This document shows, in pieces, positions 48,821 through 57,699 of a stretch of 64,000 bases of DNA. Numbering within the stretch: the stretch's first letter is position 1; every line of letters begins with the position of its first letter. This DNA comes from JAICKM01 sp050998805. GTDB lineage: Bacteria; Chloroflexota; Chloroflexia; QHBQ01; JAICKM01. The stretch spans positions 1 to 64,000 of the forward strand of contig JBPCPV010000050.1 of assembly GCA_050998805.1 (NCBI GenBank), given 5' to 3'. The notes beneath the pieces were generated by a model. The model ran no database searches, was not told where the DNA came from, and saw only the letters and a program-made list of their open reading frames with translations. A program made the translations under genes and the position numbers.

Positions 48821-51121
48821 ATGGTCGAAGTTGTAACCAAGCCGGCGGGGCCGGAGGCAGTGCCGGCCGCGCCGACCGGGGTGGGCGTAAGCGTAGGGGC
48901 GGCAACGCGAACATGGCCCCTGCTGCTGGCAGTGCTTGTCTGCGGCGCGGGCAGCATGACGCTCGAAATGTCCGCCTCGCGGCTGCTGGCCCCCCACTTC
49001 GGTAGCTCGCTCTACATCTGGGCCATACTGATCGGCCTCGTGATGATCTTCCTCGCCTCCGGCTATAGCATCGGCGGCCGGCTGGCCGACCGCGCGCCCC
49101 GCCCCGCGCTCCTCTACGGGATCATCGCCGCCGTCGGCTTGCTGATCGCGCTGATCCCGCTGATCTCAGGCCCCGTCCTCTCCGCCTCCGAGCAGTTGTC
49201 GGACGGTACTCTGGCGCTCGACCCCGGTGCCGGCATCGCGGTCATCGCGCTCTTCATGCTGCCAGTGACGCTGCTCGGCTGCGTCTCTCCCTTCGCCGTC
49301 CGCCTGCGGATAAGCGAAGTCGGCGCGGCGGGGCGGACGGCAGGCTCGCTTTACGCGCTCTCGACCCTCGGCAGCATCCTCGGCACCTTTGTGCCGGTCT
49401 TTCTGCTGATGCCCTACCTCGGCATCGCGGTCACCCTCTACCTGTCGGGCATTTCCCTGCTCGCCGTAGCCGGGATAGGTCTGCTGGCGGGGCGATCTAA
49501 CCCGCCAGCCACCTTCCCTACACGGGTAGTGGAAGATCGTCTCCCCTCCGCCCGCATGACAGCCGCGCGCAGAGGGGTCGGTGCTGAGGTAGTCGCCGTC
49601 GGCGTCGCCGGCCTCTGCCTGATGATACTCGAAATGACCGCCTCGCAGCTCCTGCGGCCCTATTTCGGCAACTCGCTCTTCATTTGGGCGACGCTGATCG
49701 GCCTTGTGATGATCTACCTCACGGTCGGCTACTTCCTCGGCGGGCGGCTGGCGGACCGCTATCCGTCGGTACGGGTCTTCTACGGGCTGCTCGTCGCGGC
49801 GGGGATCGCTACGGCGATCATACCCACGCTCGCGCAGCCTCTGCTCACCTGGTCGCTGGAGGGCTTCTCCCAAATCTCGGTCAGCATTTTCTACGGCGCG
49901 CTCGCGGGGGTGATCGGCCTCTTCGCGGTGCCGATGATACTCCTCGGATGCGTCTCGCCGTTCGCCATACGCCTGCGTATGCGCGACCCCGATGCGGCCG
50001 GGCGGACCGCCGGCTCGATCTACGCGCTCTCGACATTCGGGAGCATCTTCGGCACCTTCATCCCGGTCTTCCTGCTGCTGCCGAACATCGGCAGCGGGCG
50101 GACGCTGCTCCTCGCGGCAGGCGCGCTGATGCTCACGGTCACGCTCGGCCTCTATGCCTCCGGGAAGCCGGGCGCGCGGCTTGCGGCGGCTGGTCTGCTC
50201 GCGGTCGCCGCGCTCGGCCTCTTGCCGCCGCCGAGCCTGATCAAGCCCCCGCCCTACGGTAGCCTGCTCGCCGAGCGCGAGTCGGTCTACAACTATATCC
50301 AGGTGGTCCAGAGGGACAACGGCGATGTCCACCTCGTGCTCAACGAGGGCCACGCCGTCCACAGCATCTACCGCGCCGACCAGGCCCACCCTCTGACCGG
50401 AGGCCCCTGGGACTACTGGCTCGTCGCCCCCTACGTGAACGCAGGCAAGCGGCCCGCCGATGTCCACAACATGCTGATGCTCGGCTCCGCTGCCGGCACC
50501 GCTGCCGAGCTTTTCACCCGCGTCTACGGCCCCAAGCCTGTGGACGACGTGGAGATCGACCCCGAGATCGTCAAGCTGGGCCGCCAGTACTTCCACCTCG
50601 ACTCGCCGAATATCAACAACATCGTACGCGATGCCCGCGTCTACCTGCGGACCACCGACAAGAAGTACTCGATTGTCGGGATCGACGCCTATCGCCAGCC
50701 GTACATCCCCTTCCACCTGACCACACGCGAGTTTTTCCAGGAGGCGCGCGACCGGCTCGAACCCGGCGGCGTGGCGATGATCAACGCCGGCCGCGCCGGA
50801 AAGGACTACCGACTTGTGAACGCGATCGCCGCCACGATGCGCTCGGTCTTCCCCCACGTCTACATCATTGACGTGGCCGCCGGCGGCAACAGCATGGTGA
50901 TCGGCACCGAGCAGGCTGGCGGCATCTCCAACTTCGGGGCGAACGCCGCTGCCGCGACGGACCCCCTGCTCCGCCAGGTCTTTGCCGCCTCGCTCGACCA
51001 CGGCAATATGCGCGAGGTCCAGCCTGCCTCCGTCACCGGCGACCCGGTCTTCACCGACGACCGTGCGCCGGTGGAGGAAGTGATCGACCAGCTTATTTTG
51101 AGCTATGTCACAGGCAAGTAG
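48821..51121 (+). CDS. Fused MFS-like membrane / spermidine-synthase-like protein
   Basis: A 766-residue protein. Two related membrane halves (about 25-220 and 245-450) each contain MTLEMSASRLLAPHFG- or MILEMTASQLLRPYFG-type openings, GYxxGGRLADR and a GRTAGSxYALSTxGSI motif. The C-terminal part (about 475-760) is a Rossmann methyltransferase-like domain related to spermidine synthase (MLMLGSAAGTAAELF, then DDVEIDPEIVKLG). Such fusions are widespread, but their reaction is poorly known; the membrane half may present a substrate to the synthase half. The internal duplication is itself a family feature. The stop lies within a triple GGCAAGTAG repeat (51114-51139). Confidence 0.87.
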   Translation: MVEVVTKPAGPEAVPAAPTGVGVSVGAATRTWPLLLAVLVCGAGSMTLEMSASRLLAPHFGSSLYIWAILIGLVMIFLASGYSIGGRLADRAPRPALLYGIIAAVGLLIALIPLISGPVLSASEQLSDGTLALDPGAGIAVIALFMLPVTLLGCVSPFAVRLRISEVGAAGRTAGSLYALSTLGSILGTFVPVFLLMPYLGIAVTLYLSGISLLAVAGIGLLAGRSNPPATFPTRVVEDRLPSARMTAARRGVGAEVVAVGVAGLCLMILEMTASQLLRPYFGNSLFIWATLIGLVMIYLTVGYFLGGRLADRYPSVRVFYGLLVAAGIATAIIPTLAQPLLTWSLEGFSQISVSIFYGALAGVIGLFAVPMILLGCVSPFAIRLRMRDPDAAGRTAGSIYALSTFGSIFGTFIPVFLLLPNIGSGRTLLLAAGALMLTVTLGLYASGKPGARLAAAGLLAVAALGLLPPPSLIKPPPYGSLLAERESVYNYIQVVQRDNGDVHLVLNEGHAVHSIYRADQAHPLTGGPWDYWLVAPYVNAGKRPADVHNMLMLGSAAGTAAELFTRVYGPKPVDDVEIDPEIVKLGRQYFHLDSPNINNIVRDARVYLRTTDKKYSIVGIDAYRQPYIPFHLTTREFFQEARDRLEPGGVAMINAGRAGKDYRLVNAIAATMRSVFPHVYIIDVAAGGNSMVIGTEQAGGISNFGANAAAATDPLLRQVFAASLDHGNMREVQPASVTGDPVFTDDRAPVEEVIDQLILSYVTGK

Positions 51122-51152
51122 GGCAAGTAGGGCAAGTAGGAAAGGAGACCAG

Positions 51153-51566
51153 ATGAACCTGAAACTACGCCGCTCCGCAAGGACGCCTCACTCGGAAGAG
51201 ATCGAGATATACGACATGGATGTGCGCGACGAGAACAGCGAACCCGCCAGCATCGGCAAACTCGATGTGCATTTCACCGACGAGCAGTTCATCGGCACGA
51301 TGCTGATCTGGGCGGAGTATGCCGCAGGTTTCGCCGCAGCCAAAGGCGCGCAGCTTTCGATGACCGACCTGATCGACGAGATCCTCGACGAGATCAGCGA
51401 GACGCTCGGCGTGCCCGCCGAGTACGGCATCGAGGTCTACTATCCCCGCCTCGACCAGCACGAGTTCGTCTCCAACTTCGACGAGTTCGAGGACGATGAT
51501 GACCTGCTGGAGGAGTTCGTTGACGAAGACGGCGACAGCCCCGACCACAACGGGCGTGTCCATTAG
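51153..51566 (+). CDS. Small acidic protein of unknown function
   Basis: A 137-residue, strongly acidic protein with a tail rich in Asp and Glu (DEFEDDDDLLEEFVDEDGD). The middle contains TDEQFIGTMLIWAEYAAGFAAAKGAQLSMTDLIDEILDEI, which predicts helices. No family is recognised. ATG 51153 has AAAGGAG upstream, directly after the triple GGCAAGTAG repeat. Its end overlaps the PgeF start by 11 bases. Confidence 0.65.
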   Translation: MNLKLRRSARTPHSEEIEIYDMDVRDENSEPASIGKLDVHFTDEQFIGTMLIWAEYAAGFAAAKGAQLSMTDLIDEILDEISETLGVPAEYGIEVYYPRLDQHEFVSNFDEFEDDDDLLEEFVDEDGDSPDHNGRVH

Positions 51567-52437
51567 CCCGCCTATCTACCTGCTCTCCGGCTTCGCCGAC
51601 TACCCGGCGCTCGTCCAGGGGTGCAGCACGCGCACCCGGCCCGCAGGGGCCTGGGGCGGGCGCGCCGACTGGAACCTCAAGCGGCTCGGCACCGACCCCG
51701 AGGCCGCTGAGGCCGGGTGGCAGGCGTTCACGGCCACCCTCGGCATCCCTGCGGAGCGGATGGTCGCGCCCCAGCAGATACACGGCACCATCGTCGCCGA
51801 GGTGGGCGATCCGGACGCCGGGCGGGGCAGCATGGCCGGCAACCGCGGCGTCGTCGGGGCCGACGCGCTGATCACGCGGACGCCGGGTTTGCTGCTGCTC
51901 ACCGGCTGCGCCGACTGCGTGCCCGTCTTCATCTACGACCCACAGACGCCGGCCGTCGGCCTCGCCCACGCCGGCTGGAAGGGCACCGCCGGACGCATCG
52001 CCGAGGCGACCGTGGCGGAGATGGCGCGGGCCTTCGGCACCGACCCGGCGGCGTGCGTCGCGGTGATTGGGCCGAGCATCGGGCCGTGCTGCTACGATGT
52101 CGGCGGCGAGGTGGTCGAGGCGATCCGCGACGCCTATCCCGACGCCGACGGCGAATGGTACGGCGAGCCACCGCTGCTGGTATGGAGCCGCCGCCGCGCC
52201 GCCTGGAAGGACCAACTCGGCCTGCCGCGCACCGAGCCTGAGACCGACGAAAAGCCGTTCCTCGACCTCTGGAACGCCAGCCGCCGGGCGCTGATAGACG
52301 CCGGACTGCCGCCGGAGAACGTGTGGATCGAGGGCATCTGCACCGCAGAGATGACCGACCTGTTCTATTCGCACCGGGCAGAACAGGGCGCGGCGGGCCG
52401 CTTCGTCGGCTTCCTCGGCCTGCCGAACAGCGGATGA
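51556..52437 (+). CDS. pgeF: PgeF/YfiH-type copper oxidase-like protein (peptidoglycan editing factor)
   Basis: A 293-residue Cu-oxidase_4 family protein. It contains QQIHGTIV, LLTGCADCVPVFIYD, and HAGWKGTAGRIAE, which carry the family's conserved histidine and cysteine metal ligands, then IGPSIGPCCYDVG and a final EGICTAEMTDLFYSHRAE. In E. coli the YfiH protein corrects peptidoglycan precursor errors, and related proteins oxidise phenols or act on adenosine. The GTG start at 51556 overlaps the upstream stop; an earlier ATG at 51496 would lie deep in that gene. Confidence 0.88.
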   Translation: MSISPPIYLLSGFADYPALVQGCSTRTRPAGAWGGRADWNLKRLGTDPEAAEAGWQAFTATLGIPAERMVAPQQIHGTIVAEVGDPDAGRGSMAGNRGVVGADALITRTPGLLLLTGCADCVPVFIYDPQTPAVGLAHAGWKGTAGRIAEATVAEMARAFGTDPAACVAVIGPSIGPCCYDVGGEVVEAIRDAYPDADGEWYGEPPLLVWSRRRAAWKDQLGLPRTEPETDEKPFLDLWNASRRALIDAGLPPENVWIEGICTAEMTDLFYSHRAEQGAAGRFVGFLGLPNSG

Positions 52438-52517
52438 GCGCGCCCGACACTCTGGCCGAACGCCTGACCGCGATCTTGGAGGACTTCTATGCATTTACGC
52501 ATCCGACCTTTTTCTGA
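52434..52517 (+). pseudogene. Truncated 5' end of a gene cut by the GNAT insertion
   Basis: An ATG that shares ATGA with the pgeF stop opens MSAPDTLAERLTAILEDFYA, which looks like a real coupled gene start, but the frame runs into the AT-rich GNAT gene and stops at 52517. The remainder of the gene is absent. Confidence 0.5.
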
Positions 52518-52980
52518 GAACGAAAACGAGCTTGAAGACTTGGTTCGATTGTCATTATTGGCGTGGGAGCCGGTTTTTACCTCATTCAAGCAAGTCTTAG
52601 GTTCCAAGATCTATACGGTGATTTATCCAGACTGGAGAACGAGCCAAAGAGAGACAGTCGAAACGATCTGTAAAGATAGTGAGAAAACCATCGTCTTGGT
52701 TGCAGAAGTAGATGGGATAGCTGTTGGATTTATAGCATACGAATTAGACACCAAAGATAAGACCGGAGAGGTTCAATTGCTTGCGGTGCATCCTGAGTAT
52801 CAAAATCGCGGTATAGGCACAGAGTTGAACAATTTCGTGCTTACAAAGATGAAAGAAAGTGGTATGAAAATGGCCGTAGTAGGCACAGGTGGAGATCCAT
52901 CTCACGCGCCCGCCAGAAGATCATACGAGAAGGCCGGATATACTCCTCTACCTTTAGTCCGGTATTATAAGGATTTGTAG
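52489..52980 (+). CDS. GNAT-family acetyltransferase of foreign base composition
   Basis: A 163-residue N-acetyltransferase. The acetyl-CoA loop is clear: VQLLAVHPEYQNRGIGTELNNF, followed by PARRSYEKAGYTPLPLVRYYK. G+C falls sharply compared with both neighbours (codons such as AAA, GAA, ATA, TTA are common), and the change begins within the truncated upstream frame. This points to recent transfer. GGAGG lies six bases before ATG 52489, and that site comes from the interrupted host gene. Substrate unknown; antibiotic or small-amine acetylation would be typical. Confidence 0.88.
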   Translation: MHLRIRPFSENENELEDLVRLSLLAWEPVFTSFKQVLGSKIYTVIYPDWRTSQRETVETICKDSEKTIVLVAEVDGIAVGFIAYELDTKDKTGEVQLLAVHPEYQNRGIGTELNNFVLTKMKESGMKMAVVGTGGDPSHAPARRSYEKAGYTPLPLVRYYKDL

Positions 52981-52998
52981 GCATCGCCTGCCGGCACA

Positions 52999-54378
52999 AT
53001 GGACCCAACTCAAATCCACAACCCATTCCTCGACCGCCTCGCCGCCAAGTTCCACGCGGCGGGCTATCGGCTCTACCTGGTCGGCGGCGTCGTCCGCGAT
53101 GCTCTCTCCGGCCTCCCAGCCGGAGAAATAGACATGGCTACGGACGCGCCGGTGGAGGAGATCAAGCGGCTCTCGGCGCAGGCGCGCCCCACCAGCCTCT
53201 ACCCTATCGGGGAAAAGTTCGGGACGATCTCCATGCTCGCCCGCGAGCGGCGTTACGAGATCACCACGTTCCGCACCGCGCCCGACGGCAGCCCCCGGCA
53301 TCCCCCTCTCGCCTCCGGCATCCCGCCCGACCTCTACACCGACCTAGCCCACCGCGACTTCACGATCAACGCGATCGCCGTGGACCTGGCGAGCCGGGCG
53401 CTGCACGACCCGTTCGGCGGGCGGACCGACCTGGTTGCGGGGCTGATACGCGCGGTGGGCGACCCGGCTGCACGCTTCGAGGAAGACCCGTTGCGGCTGC
53501 TGCGGGCCGTGCGGCTGGCCCGGCGGTTCGATTTCCGGCTCGACCCCCCGACACGGGCGGCGATCGCGACAGGAGCGCCGATGCTAGCCTCGGTCGCCTG
53601 GGAGCGGGTGGCCGCCGAGATGAACTACATCTTGCTCGGCGATAGGCCGTCCGTGGGCCTGCGCCTGCTCGACGAGATCGGGCTGCTGGGGCAGGTGCTG
53701 CCCGAAATAATGGAGATGCACGGCATGTCGCAGGGCGAGTACCGCTACAAAGATGTCTATGAACACACCCTGCTCGTCGTGGACCGCACTCCGCCCGGCC
53801 TGACACTGCGCTGGGCGGCGCTGCTCCACGACGTAGCCAAGCCGCGCACATTCGGGGTGCAGGACGGGGAAGTCCACTTCTTCGGCCACGAGGTAGTCGG
53901 CTCGCGCATGGCGCGCGAGGCGCTGACCCGGCTGCGCCAGCCCCAGGAGATGATCTCCCAGGTCGAGCAGCTGATCGCCCAGCACCTTCGGATCGGCCTC
54001 TACGACGAAACCTGGACAGATGGGGCGGTTCGCCGCTTCATCCGCGAGACCGAGCCGGTGACCGAGCGGCTCTTCGCGCTCGCCCGCGCCGACGTGACCA
54101 GCGCGAACCCCCGCCGCGTGGCCGCCGCAGCCGCCCGCGTGGAGGCGCTGATCGCGCGCTGCGCTGAGATAGAGGCCCAGGAAGAGGTCGCCAAGATCAA
54201 AAGCCCGCTCGACGGCAACGACCTGATGACCCTCTTCGACCACCCGCCCGGCCCCTGGATACGCCCGCTGAAAGACTACCTACTCGACCTGGTGCTCGAC
54301 GGTCAACTCGCGCAGGGCGACGTAGAGAGGGCTACGGAGCTGGCGATGGAATGGATGGCGGAACACGGTCAGCCGTGA
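52999..54378 (+). CDS. cca: CCA-adding enzyme / tRNA nucleotidyltransferase with HD domain
   Basis: A 459-residue class II nucleotidyltransferase. The head domain has YLVGGVVRDALSG and the metal-binding EIDMATDAP. It continues with the HRDFTINAIAV motif that precedes the RNA-binding neck and a tail in which WAALLHDVAKPRTF is an HD phosphohydrolase signature. Enzymes of this group add or repair the CCA end of tRNA. The HD domain gives extra phosphatase activity. The start ATG 52999 lies 18 bases after the GNAT stop. Confidence 0.9.
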   Translation: MDPTQIHNPFLDRLAAKFHAAGYRLYLVGGVVRDALSGLPAGEIDMATDAPVEEIKRLSAQARPTSLYPIGEKFGTISMLARERRYEITTFRTAPDGSPRHPPLASGIPPDLYTDLAHRDFTINAIAVDLASRALHDPFGGRTDLVAGLIRAVGDPAARFEEDPLRLLRAVRLARRFDFRLDPPTRAAIATGAPMLASVAWERVAAEMNYILLGDRPSVGLRLLDEIGLLGQVLPEIMEMHGMSQGEYRYKDVYEHTLLVVDRTPPGLTLRWAALLHDVAKPRTFGVQDGEVHFFGHEVVGSRMAREALTRLRQPQEMISQVEQLIAQHLRIGLYDETWTDGAVRRFIRETEPVTERLFALARADVTSANPRRVAAAAARVEALIARCAEIEAQEEVAKIKSPLDGNDLMTLFDHPPGPWIRPLKDYLLDLVLDGQLAQGDVERATELAMEWMAEHGQP

Positions 54379-54388
54379 CTCACTCCTG

Positions 54389-54778
54389 CTACCATATACT
54401 ATATTCCAGGTCGGCGATTTGGCTAAAGTGCGCGTCTCTAGTCACCAAATGGAGATCGTGTTGCGAAGATGTAGCCGCAATCCAGATGTCGTTCTCTGGA
54501 AGTAGGCGGCCTTTTGCACGTAGCCGGCTCTTAATCACTGCATACGCGCTGGCAGTGTCTATATTGCAATCCAGAACGGTGGTGTCGGAGATATAGGCAG
54601 CTATCTGGGACAGATTCTCGGCAACGCGCTGAGATACATGCGCTCCGTAGTACAGCTCCCCCAAAACAATGCTCGGTATGAAGATCTCACCCGCTTGATC
54701 CAAACGTGTCCGTATTTCAGTGTCTCCACGGAGAAGAGCCACTATGATACTGGTATCCAGCAGAAATCTACCACTCAT
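54389..54778 (-). CDS. VapC-type PIN-domain toxin (first pair)
   Basis: A 129-residue PIN-domain RNase. The four acidic positions are visible: D in FLLDTSIIVALL, E in VLGELYYGA, D in ENDIWIAATS and D in TRDAHFSQI. VapC toxins cut tRNA or rRNA and are held inactive by a cognate antitoxin. It overlaps the upstream antitoxin gene by 11 bases, the usual type II order. It converges with cca, ending ten bases away. Confidence 0.9.
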   Translation of the reverse strand: MSGRFLLDTSIIVALLRGDTEIRTRLDQAGEIFIPSIVLGELYYGAHVSQRVAENLSQIAAYISDTTVLDCNIDTASAYAVIKSRLRAKGRLLPENDIWIAATSSQHDLHLVTRDAHFSQIADLEYSIW

Positions 54779-55022
54779 CCGTATCTACCCGCTCACAACC
54801 CTCCTCAATAACCCGCATCATCTCGTCAGCCTCTTCCGCCGATATGGTTCCGGCGAAGCGTAGCAGGTCTTTGCCGGGGGTTCCTTTGAGCGGGGGCCGC
54901 GATTTCGGTGCGCCGTTCTCGTCCTGGATCGTGACCAGGTAGCGGACATTCAGTTCCAGGTCGAGCGGCACCTCCAGTCGAAGCACTTGCCCATCGAATA
55001 CAGCAGTCACCGTCTTGTTCAT
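54768..55022 (-). CDS. Antitoxin of the first VapC pair (DUF104-like)
   Basis: An 84-residue protein that begins TVTAVFDGQVLRLEVPLDLE, a beta-rich opening seen in DUF104/AF2212-type antitoxins, and continues with a helix ending EEADEMMRVIEEG. It probably binds VapC and the operon's operator. AAAGGAAACGGCG precedes ATG 55022. The short overlap with the toxin supports the pairing. Confidence 0.78.
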   Translation of the reverse strand: MNKTVTAVFDGQVLRLEVPLDLELNVRYLVTIQDENGAPKSRPPLKGTPGKDLLRFAGTISAEEADEMMRVIEEGCERVDTDEW

Positions 55023-55109
55023 CGCCGTTTCCTTTCAGTCTATCCCTTTCGCCTCTACACCCATCATACGTCCAACCCATGCTCTGTGTCAACGGCAGCG
55101 CATGTCTGC

Positions 55110-55115
55110 TATAAT
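55110..55115 (+). promoter_or_regulatory. -10 element with leaderless geometry
   Basis: TATAAT ends six bases before ATG 55122, the same spacing as for ychF and the phosphatase. The -35 region is weak (CAACGG-like). Confidence 0.55.
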
Positions 55116-55121
55116 GGTGGG

Positions 55122-55601
55122 ATGAGACAGATGGACAAGCCGTTACCGGACGGCTGCACACTGCGCCCCGCCCGTGCCGCAGACGAGGCCGCGATCCGCA
55201 AGCTCGTGCGCGCCGCCCAGCTCGATCCGACACAGATGCGTTGGCCGCAGTTCCGGGTCGTGGAGTGCGGCGGGCGGGTCGTCGCCTGCGGGCAGTTGCG
55301 CCGTTTCGCCGGAGCGCAGGAACTCGGCAGCTTGGTCGTCTTGCCGAGCCGGCGCGGGCAGAACCTCGGCGCTCGCCTCGTCGAGCAGCTGATCGCCGAG
55401 GCGAGCGGACCGCTCTACCTCGAATGTCAGGGCGCGCTCGTGCCGTTCTACGCCGGCTTCGGCTTCCGCGAAGTGTCATGGCGCACACCGCCGGGGCTGC
55501 TCAAGCTGAAGTTCGGCGTGTCGAAGCTGCTGTCCAGGATCTTCCGGCAGCGGGTGGCGAGCATGAAGTATATCGGCGCGCCCCCTGTGGAGGCGAGCTG
55601 A
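55122..55601 (+). CDS. GNAT-family acetyltransferase
   Basis: A 159-residue N-acetyltransferase resembling ArgA/YbdK-like enzymes: TLRPARAADEAAIRKLVR, GSLVVLPSRRGQNLGARLVEQLI (acetyl-CoA loop) and LVPFYAGFGFREV. The basic C-terminal helix is not part of the core fold. A second ATG at 55131 (MDKPLP) is possible. The stop shares one base with the next start (TGATG), so it is coupled to the adenosine-deaminase-like gene. Confidence 0.85.
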   Translation: MRQMDKPLPDGCTLRPARAADEAAIRKLVRAAQLDPTQMRWPQFRVVECGGRVVACGQLRRFAGAQELGSLVVLPSRRGQNLGARLVEQLIAEASGPLYLECQGALVPFYAGFGFREVSWRTPPGLLKLKFGVSKLLSRIFRQRVASMKYIGAPPVEAS

Positions 55602-56668
55602 TGCCCGGTCTTGACCCCGAACTCGACGCGCTGATCGCAGCGATGCCGAAGGCCGAGCTGCATGTACATCTCGAAGGCTCGATCCGCCCCGCCACGCTGC
55701 TGATGCTCGCCCGCCGCAACGAGGTGGACCTCGGCTGCGACGACGAGGCGGGGCTGCGCGAGCTTTACCGCTTCCGCGACTTCCGCCACTTTGTCGAACT
55801 CTACAGCGTGATCCTGAGCACGCTCCGCACGCCCGAAGACTTCGCGCTGATCACCGAGGAGCTTGGCCGCAGCGCCGCCGCGCAGAACACACGCTACCTT
55901 GAAGCCACCTTCACCCTCGGTGCCCACGTCCGCTCGAAGGGCATCCCCGCCGACGAACTCCTTGATGCGCTCTCATCCGGCGCGGACGCGTCCCGGCTGG
56001 CGACCGGCGTAGAGATGCGCTTCATCTTCGACCATGTGCGCGAACACCCTCCCGAACTCTGCCGCCGGATAGCCGAATGGTGCGTGCAGGGGCGCGATCG
56101 TGGCGTCGTCGCCCTCGGCCTCAGCGGCTTCGAGCTGGCCCAGCCGGTCACGCGCTTCGCCGATGCGATACGCTGGGCGCAGGCCAACGGCATCGCCTTC
56201 GTGCCCCACGCCGGAGAGGTCGCCGGCCCCGAGTCGGTCTGGGAGGTGCTGGAGTTCGACCCGCCCCGCATCGGCCACGGCATCCACTCCATCGGCGACC
56301 CCGCGCTCGTCGCCCGGCTGCGCGACCGGGGGATCGTGCTCGAGATCTGCCCGACAAGCAACGTCTGCCTGAACAACGTGCCGATCCTCGCCGCGCACCC
56401 CCTGCGCCTGTTCTGGGACGCAGGCGTGCCGGTCACGATCAACTCCGACGACCCACCGATGTTCAACACGACACTCCTCGACGAGTACCGCCTCGCCGCA
56501 TCCGACTTCGGCTTCACAGCGGAGGAACTCGCCGAGGCCAGTCTCACCGCTGCCCGCTCCGCGCTCCTGCCGGCAGAGGGGCGAGCCCGCCTCGAAACGT
56601 CCTTCCGCGACGAGCTACGGCTGCTCGGCCTGGGCACCCGGAGCAGGGGATCGGAGGATACGGATTGA
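55601..56668 (+). CDS. Adenosine/adenine deaminase family protein
   Basis: A 355-residue metal-dependent hydrolase. Motifs: AELHVHLEGS (first metal histidines), GLSGFE, VPHAGEVAGP (metal histidine and glutamate), RIGHGIHS and NSDDPPMF (catalytic and metal aspartates). All active-site residues of adenosine-deaminase-like enzymes are present; adenosine, adenine or a related purine is the likely substrate. ATG 55601 is preferred because it overlaps the GNAT stop. The next gene starts four bases before this one ends. Confidence 0.9.
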   Translation: MPGLDPELDALIAAMPKAELHVHLEGSIRPATLLMLARRNEVDLGCDDEAGLRELYRFRDFRHFVELYSVILSTLRTPEDFALITEELGRSAAAQNTRYLEATFTLGAHVRSKGIPADELLDALSSGADASRLATGVEMRFIFDHVREHPPELCRRIAEWCVQGRDRGVVALGLSGFELAQPVTRFADAIRWAQANGIAFVPHAGEVAGPESVWEVLEFDPPRIGHGIHSIGDPALVARLRDRGIVLEICPTSNVCLNNVPILAAHPLRLFWDAGVPVTINSDDPPMFNTTLLDEYRLAASDFGFTAEELAEASLTAARSALLPAEGRARLETSFRDELRLLGLGTRSRGSEDTD

Positions 56669-57630
56669 AGACTGGGAGACGCACGACCCTGGCGGCGCTG
56701 CTCGGCTGCCTGCTGCTCGCGGGCTGTGATGCAGGCGCGGCAAACACGCCCTTGCCGACCGCGACGGCGATAGCCACGCCGACTTCCGCGCCGCTAGCCA
56801 CTCCCACAGACACGGAGGTGCCGATGAGCCAGAGCATACTCGACCTGATCCCGCCGCCAGCCGATGCGCGGCTGGCCTACGGCGACGACCCGTCGCAGTT
56901 CGGCGATCTACGCCTGCCGCCGGGCACCGGCCCGCACCCGGTCGTCATCGTGATCCACGGCGGCTACTGGCGGTCGGCCTACAGCCTCGACCACATCGGT
57001 ACCCTCTGCGCCGCCCTCACCCACGCAGGCGTCGCCACATGGAGCCTCGAATACCGGCGGCTCGGCAACCCCGGCGGCGGCTGGCCGGGCACTCTCCAGG
57101 ATGTGGCGGCGGGTGCCGACTACCTGCGGACAATCGCCCCGAAATATCACCTCGACCTCACGCACGTCGTCGCGGTCGGCCACTCGGCGGGCGGGCAGCT
57201 CGCGCTGTGGCTCGCTGGCCGGCACCGCATCCCCGCCGGTGACACGCTCTACAGCCCCAACCCCCTGCCGTTGCACGGTGTCGTCTCCCTGGCAGGCGTC
57301 GCAGACCTCCGGCAGGGATACGATCTCCACCTGAGCAACGACGTGGTCTACCAGCTGCTGGGCGGCAACCCCGGCGAAGTGCCCACCCGTTACGAGGACG
57401 CCTCGCCGCGCGCGCTGCTGCCGCTCGGCGTGCCGCAGCGCCTGCTCCACGGCACCGCCGACGACATTGTGCCGATCGCGATCAGCCGCGACTACTCCGC
57501 AGCCGCTCGCGCCGCCGGCGACGATGCCGAATTCATCCCGCTCGACGCCACCGGCCACTTCGAGCTGATCGACCCCCGCACCCCCCAATGGGCCACGGTG
57601 CAGGCGACAGTCCTCATGCTGGTCAAATGA
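56665..57630 (+). CDS. Exported lipoprotein alpha/beta hydrolase
   Basis: A 321-residue lipoprotein. The TTG start at 56665 follows GGAGG by seven bases and overlaps the upstream stop as TTGA. The signal ends LLLAGC. A Thr/Pro spacer leads into an alpha/beta-hydrolase with VIVIHGGYWRSAYS (oxyanion region), VVAVGHSAGGQLALWLAG (nucleophile serine), VSLAGVADLR, GTADDIVPI and a final DATGHFELI with the catalytic histidine. Carboxylesterase or kynurenine-formamidase-like activity outside the membrane is plausible. It is coupled to the deaminase gene. Confidence 0.87.
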   Translation: MKTGRRTTLAALLGCLLLAGCDAGAANTPLPTATAIATPTSAPLATPTDTEVPMSQSILDLIPPPADARLAYGDDPSQFGDLRLPPGTGPHPVVIVIHGGYWRSAYSLDHIGTLCAALTHAGVATWSLEYRRLGNPGGGWPGTLQDVAAGADYLRTIAPKYHLDLTHVVAVGHSAGGQLALWLAGRHRIPAGDTLYSPNPLPLHGVVSLAGVADLRQGYDLHLSNDVVYQLLGGNPGEVPTRYEDASPRALLPLGVPQRLLHGTADDIVPIAISRDYSAAARAAGDDAEFIPLDATGHFELIDPRTPQWATVQATVLMLVK

Positions 57631-57699
57631 GCGTAGTGCGGAGCGCGGATTGCATATGTAGCTTTACGCACTACGTACTACGCAGCACGTACTACGCAA

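Noticed and set aside
49166..51001. 611-residue frame antisense to the MFS/spermidine-synthase-like gene
   Set aside because: Charged low-complexity reading with no family features; the plus-strand gene is well supported.
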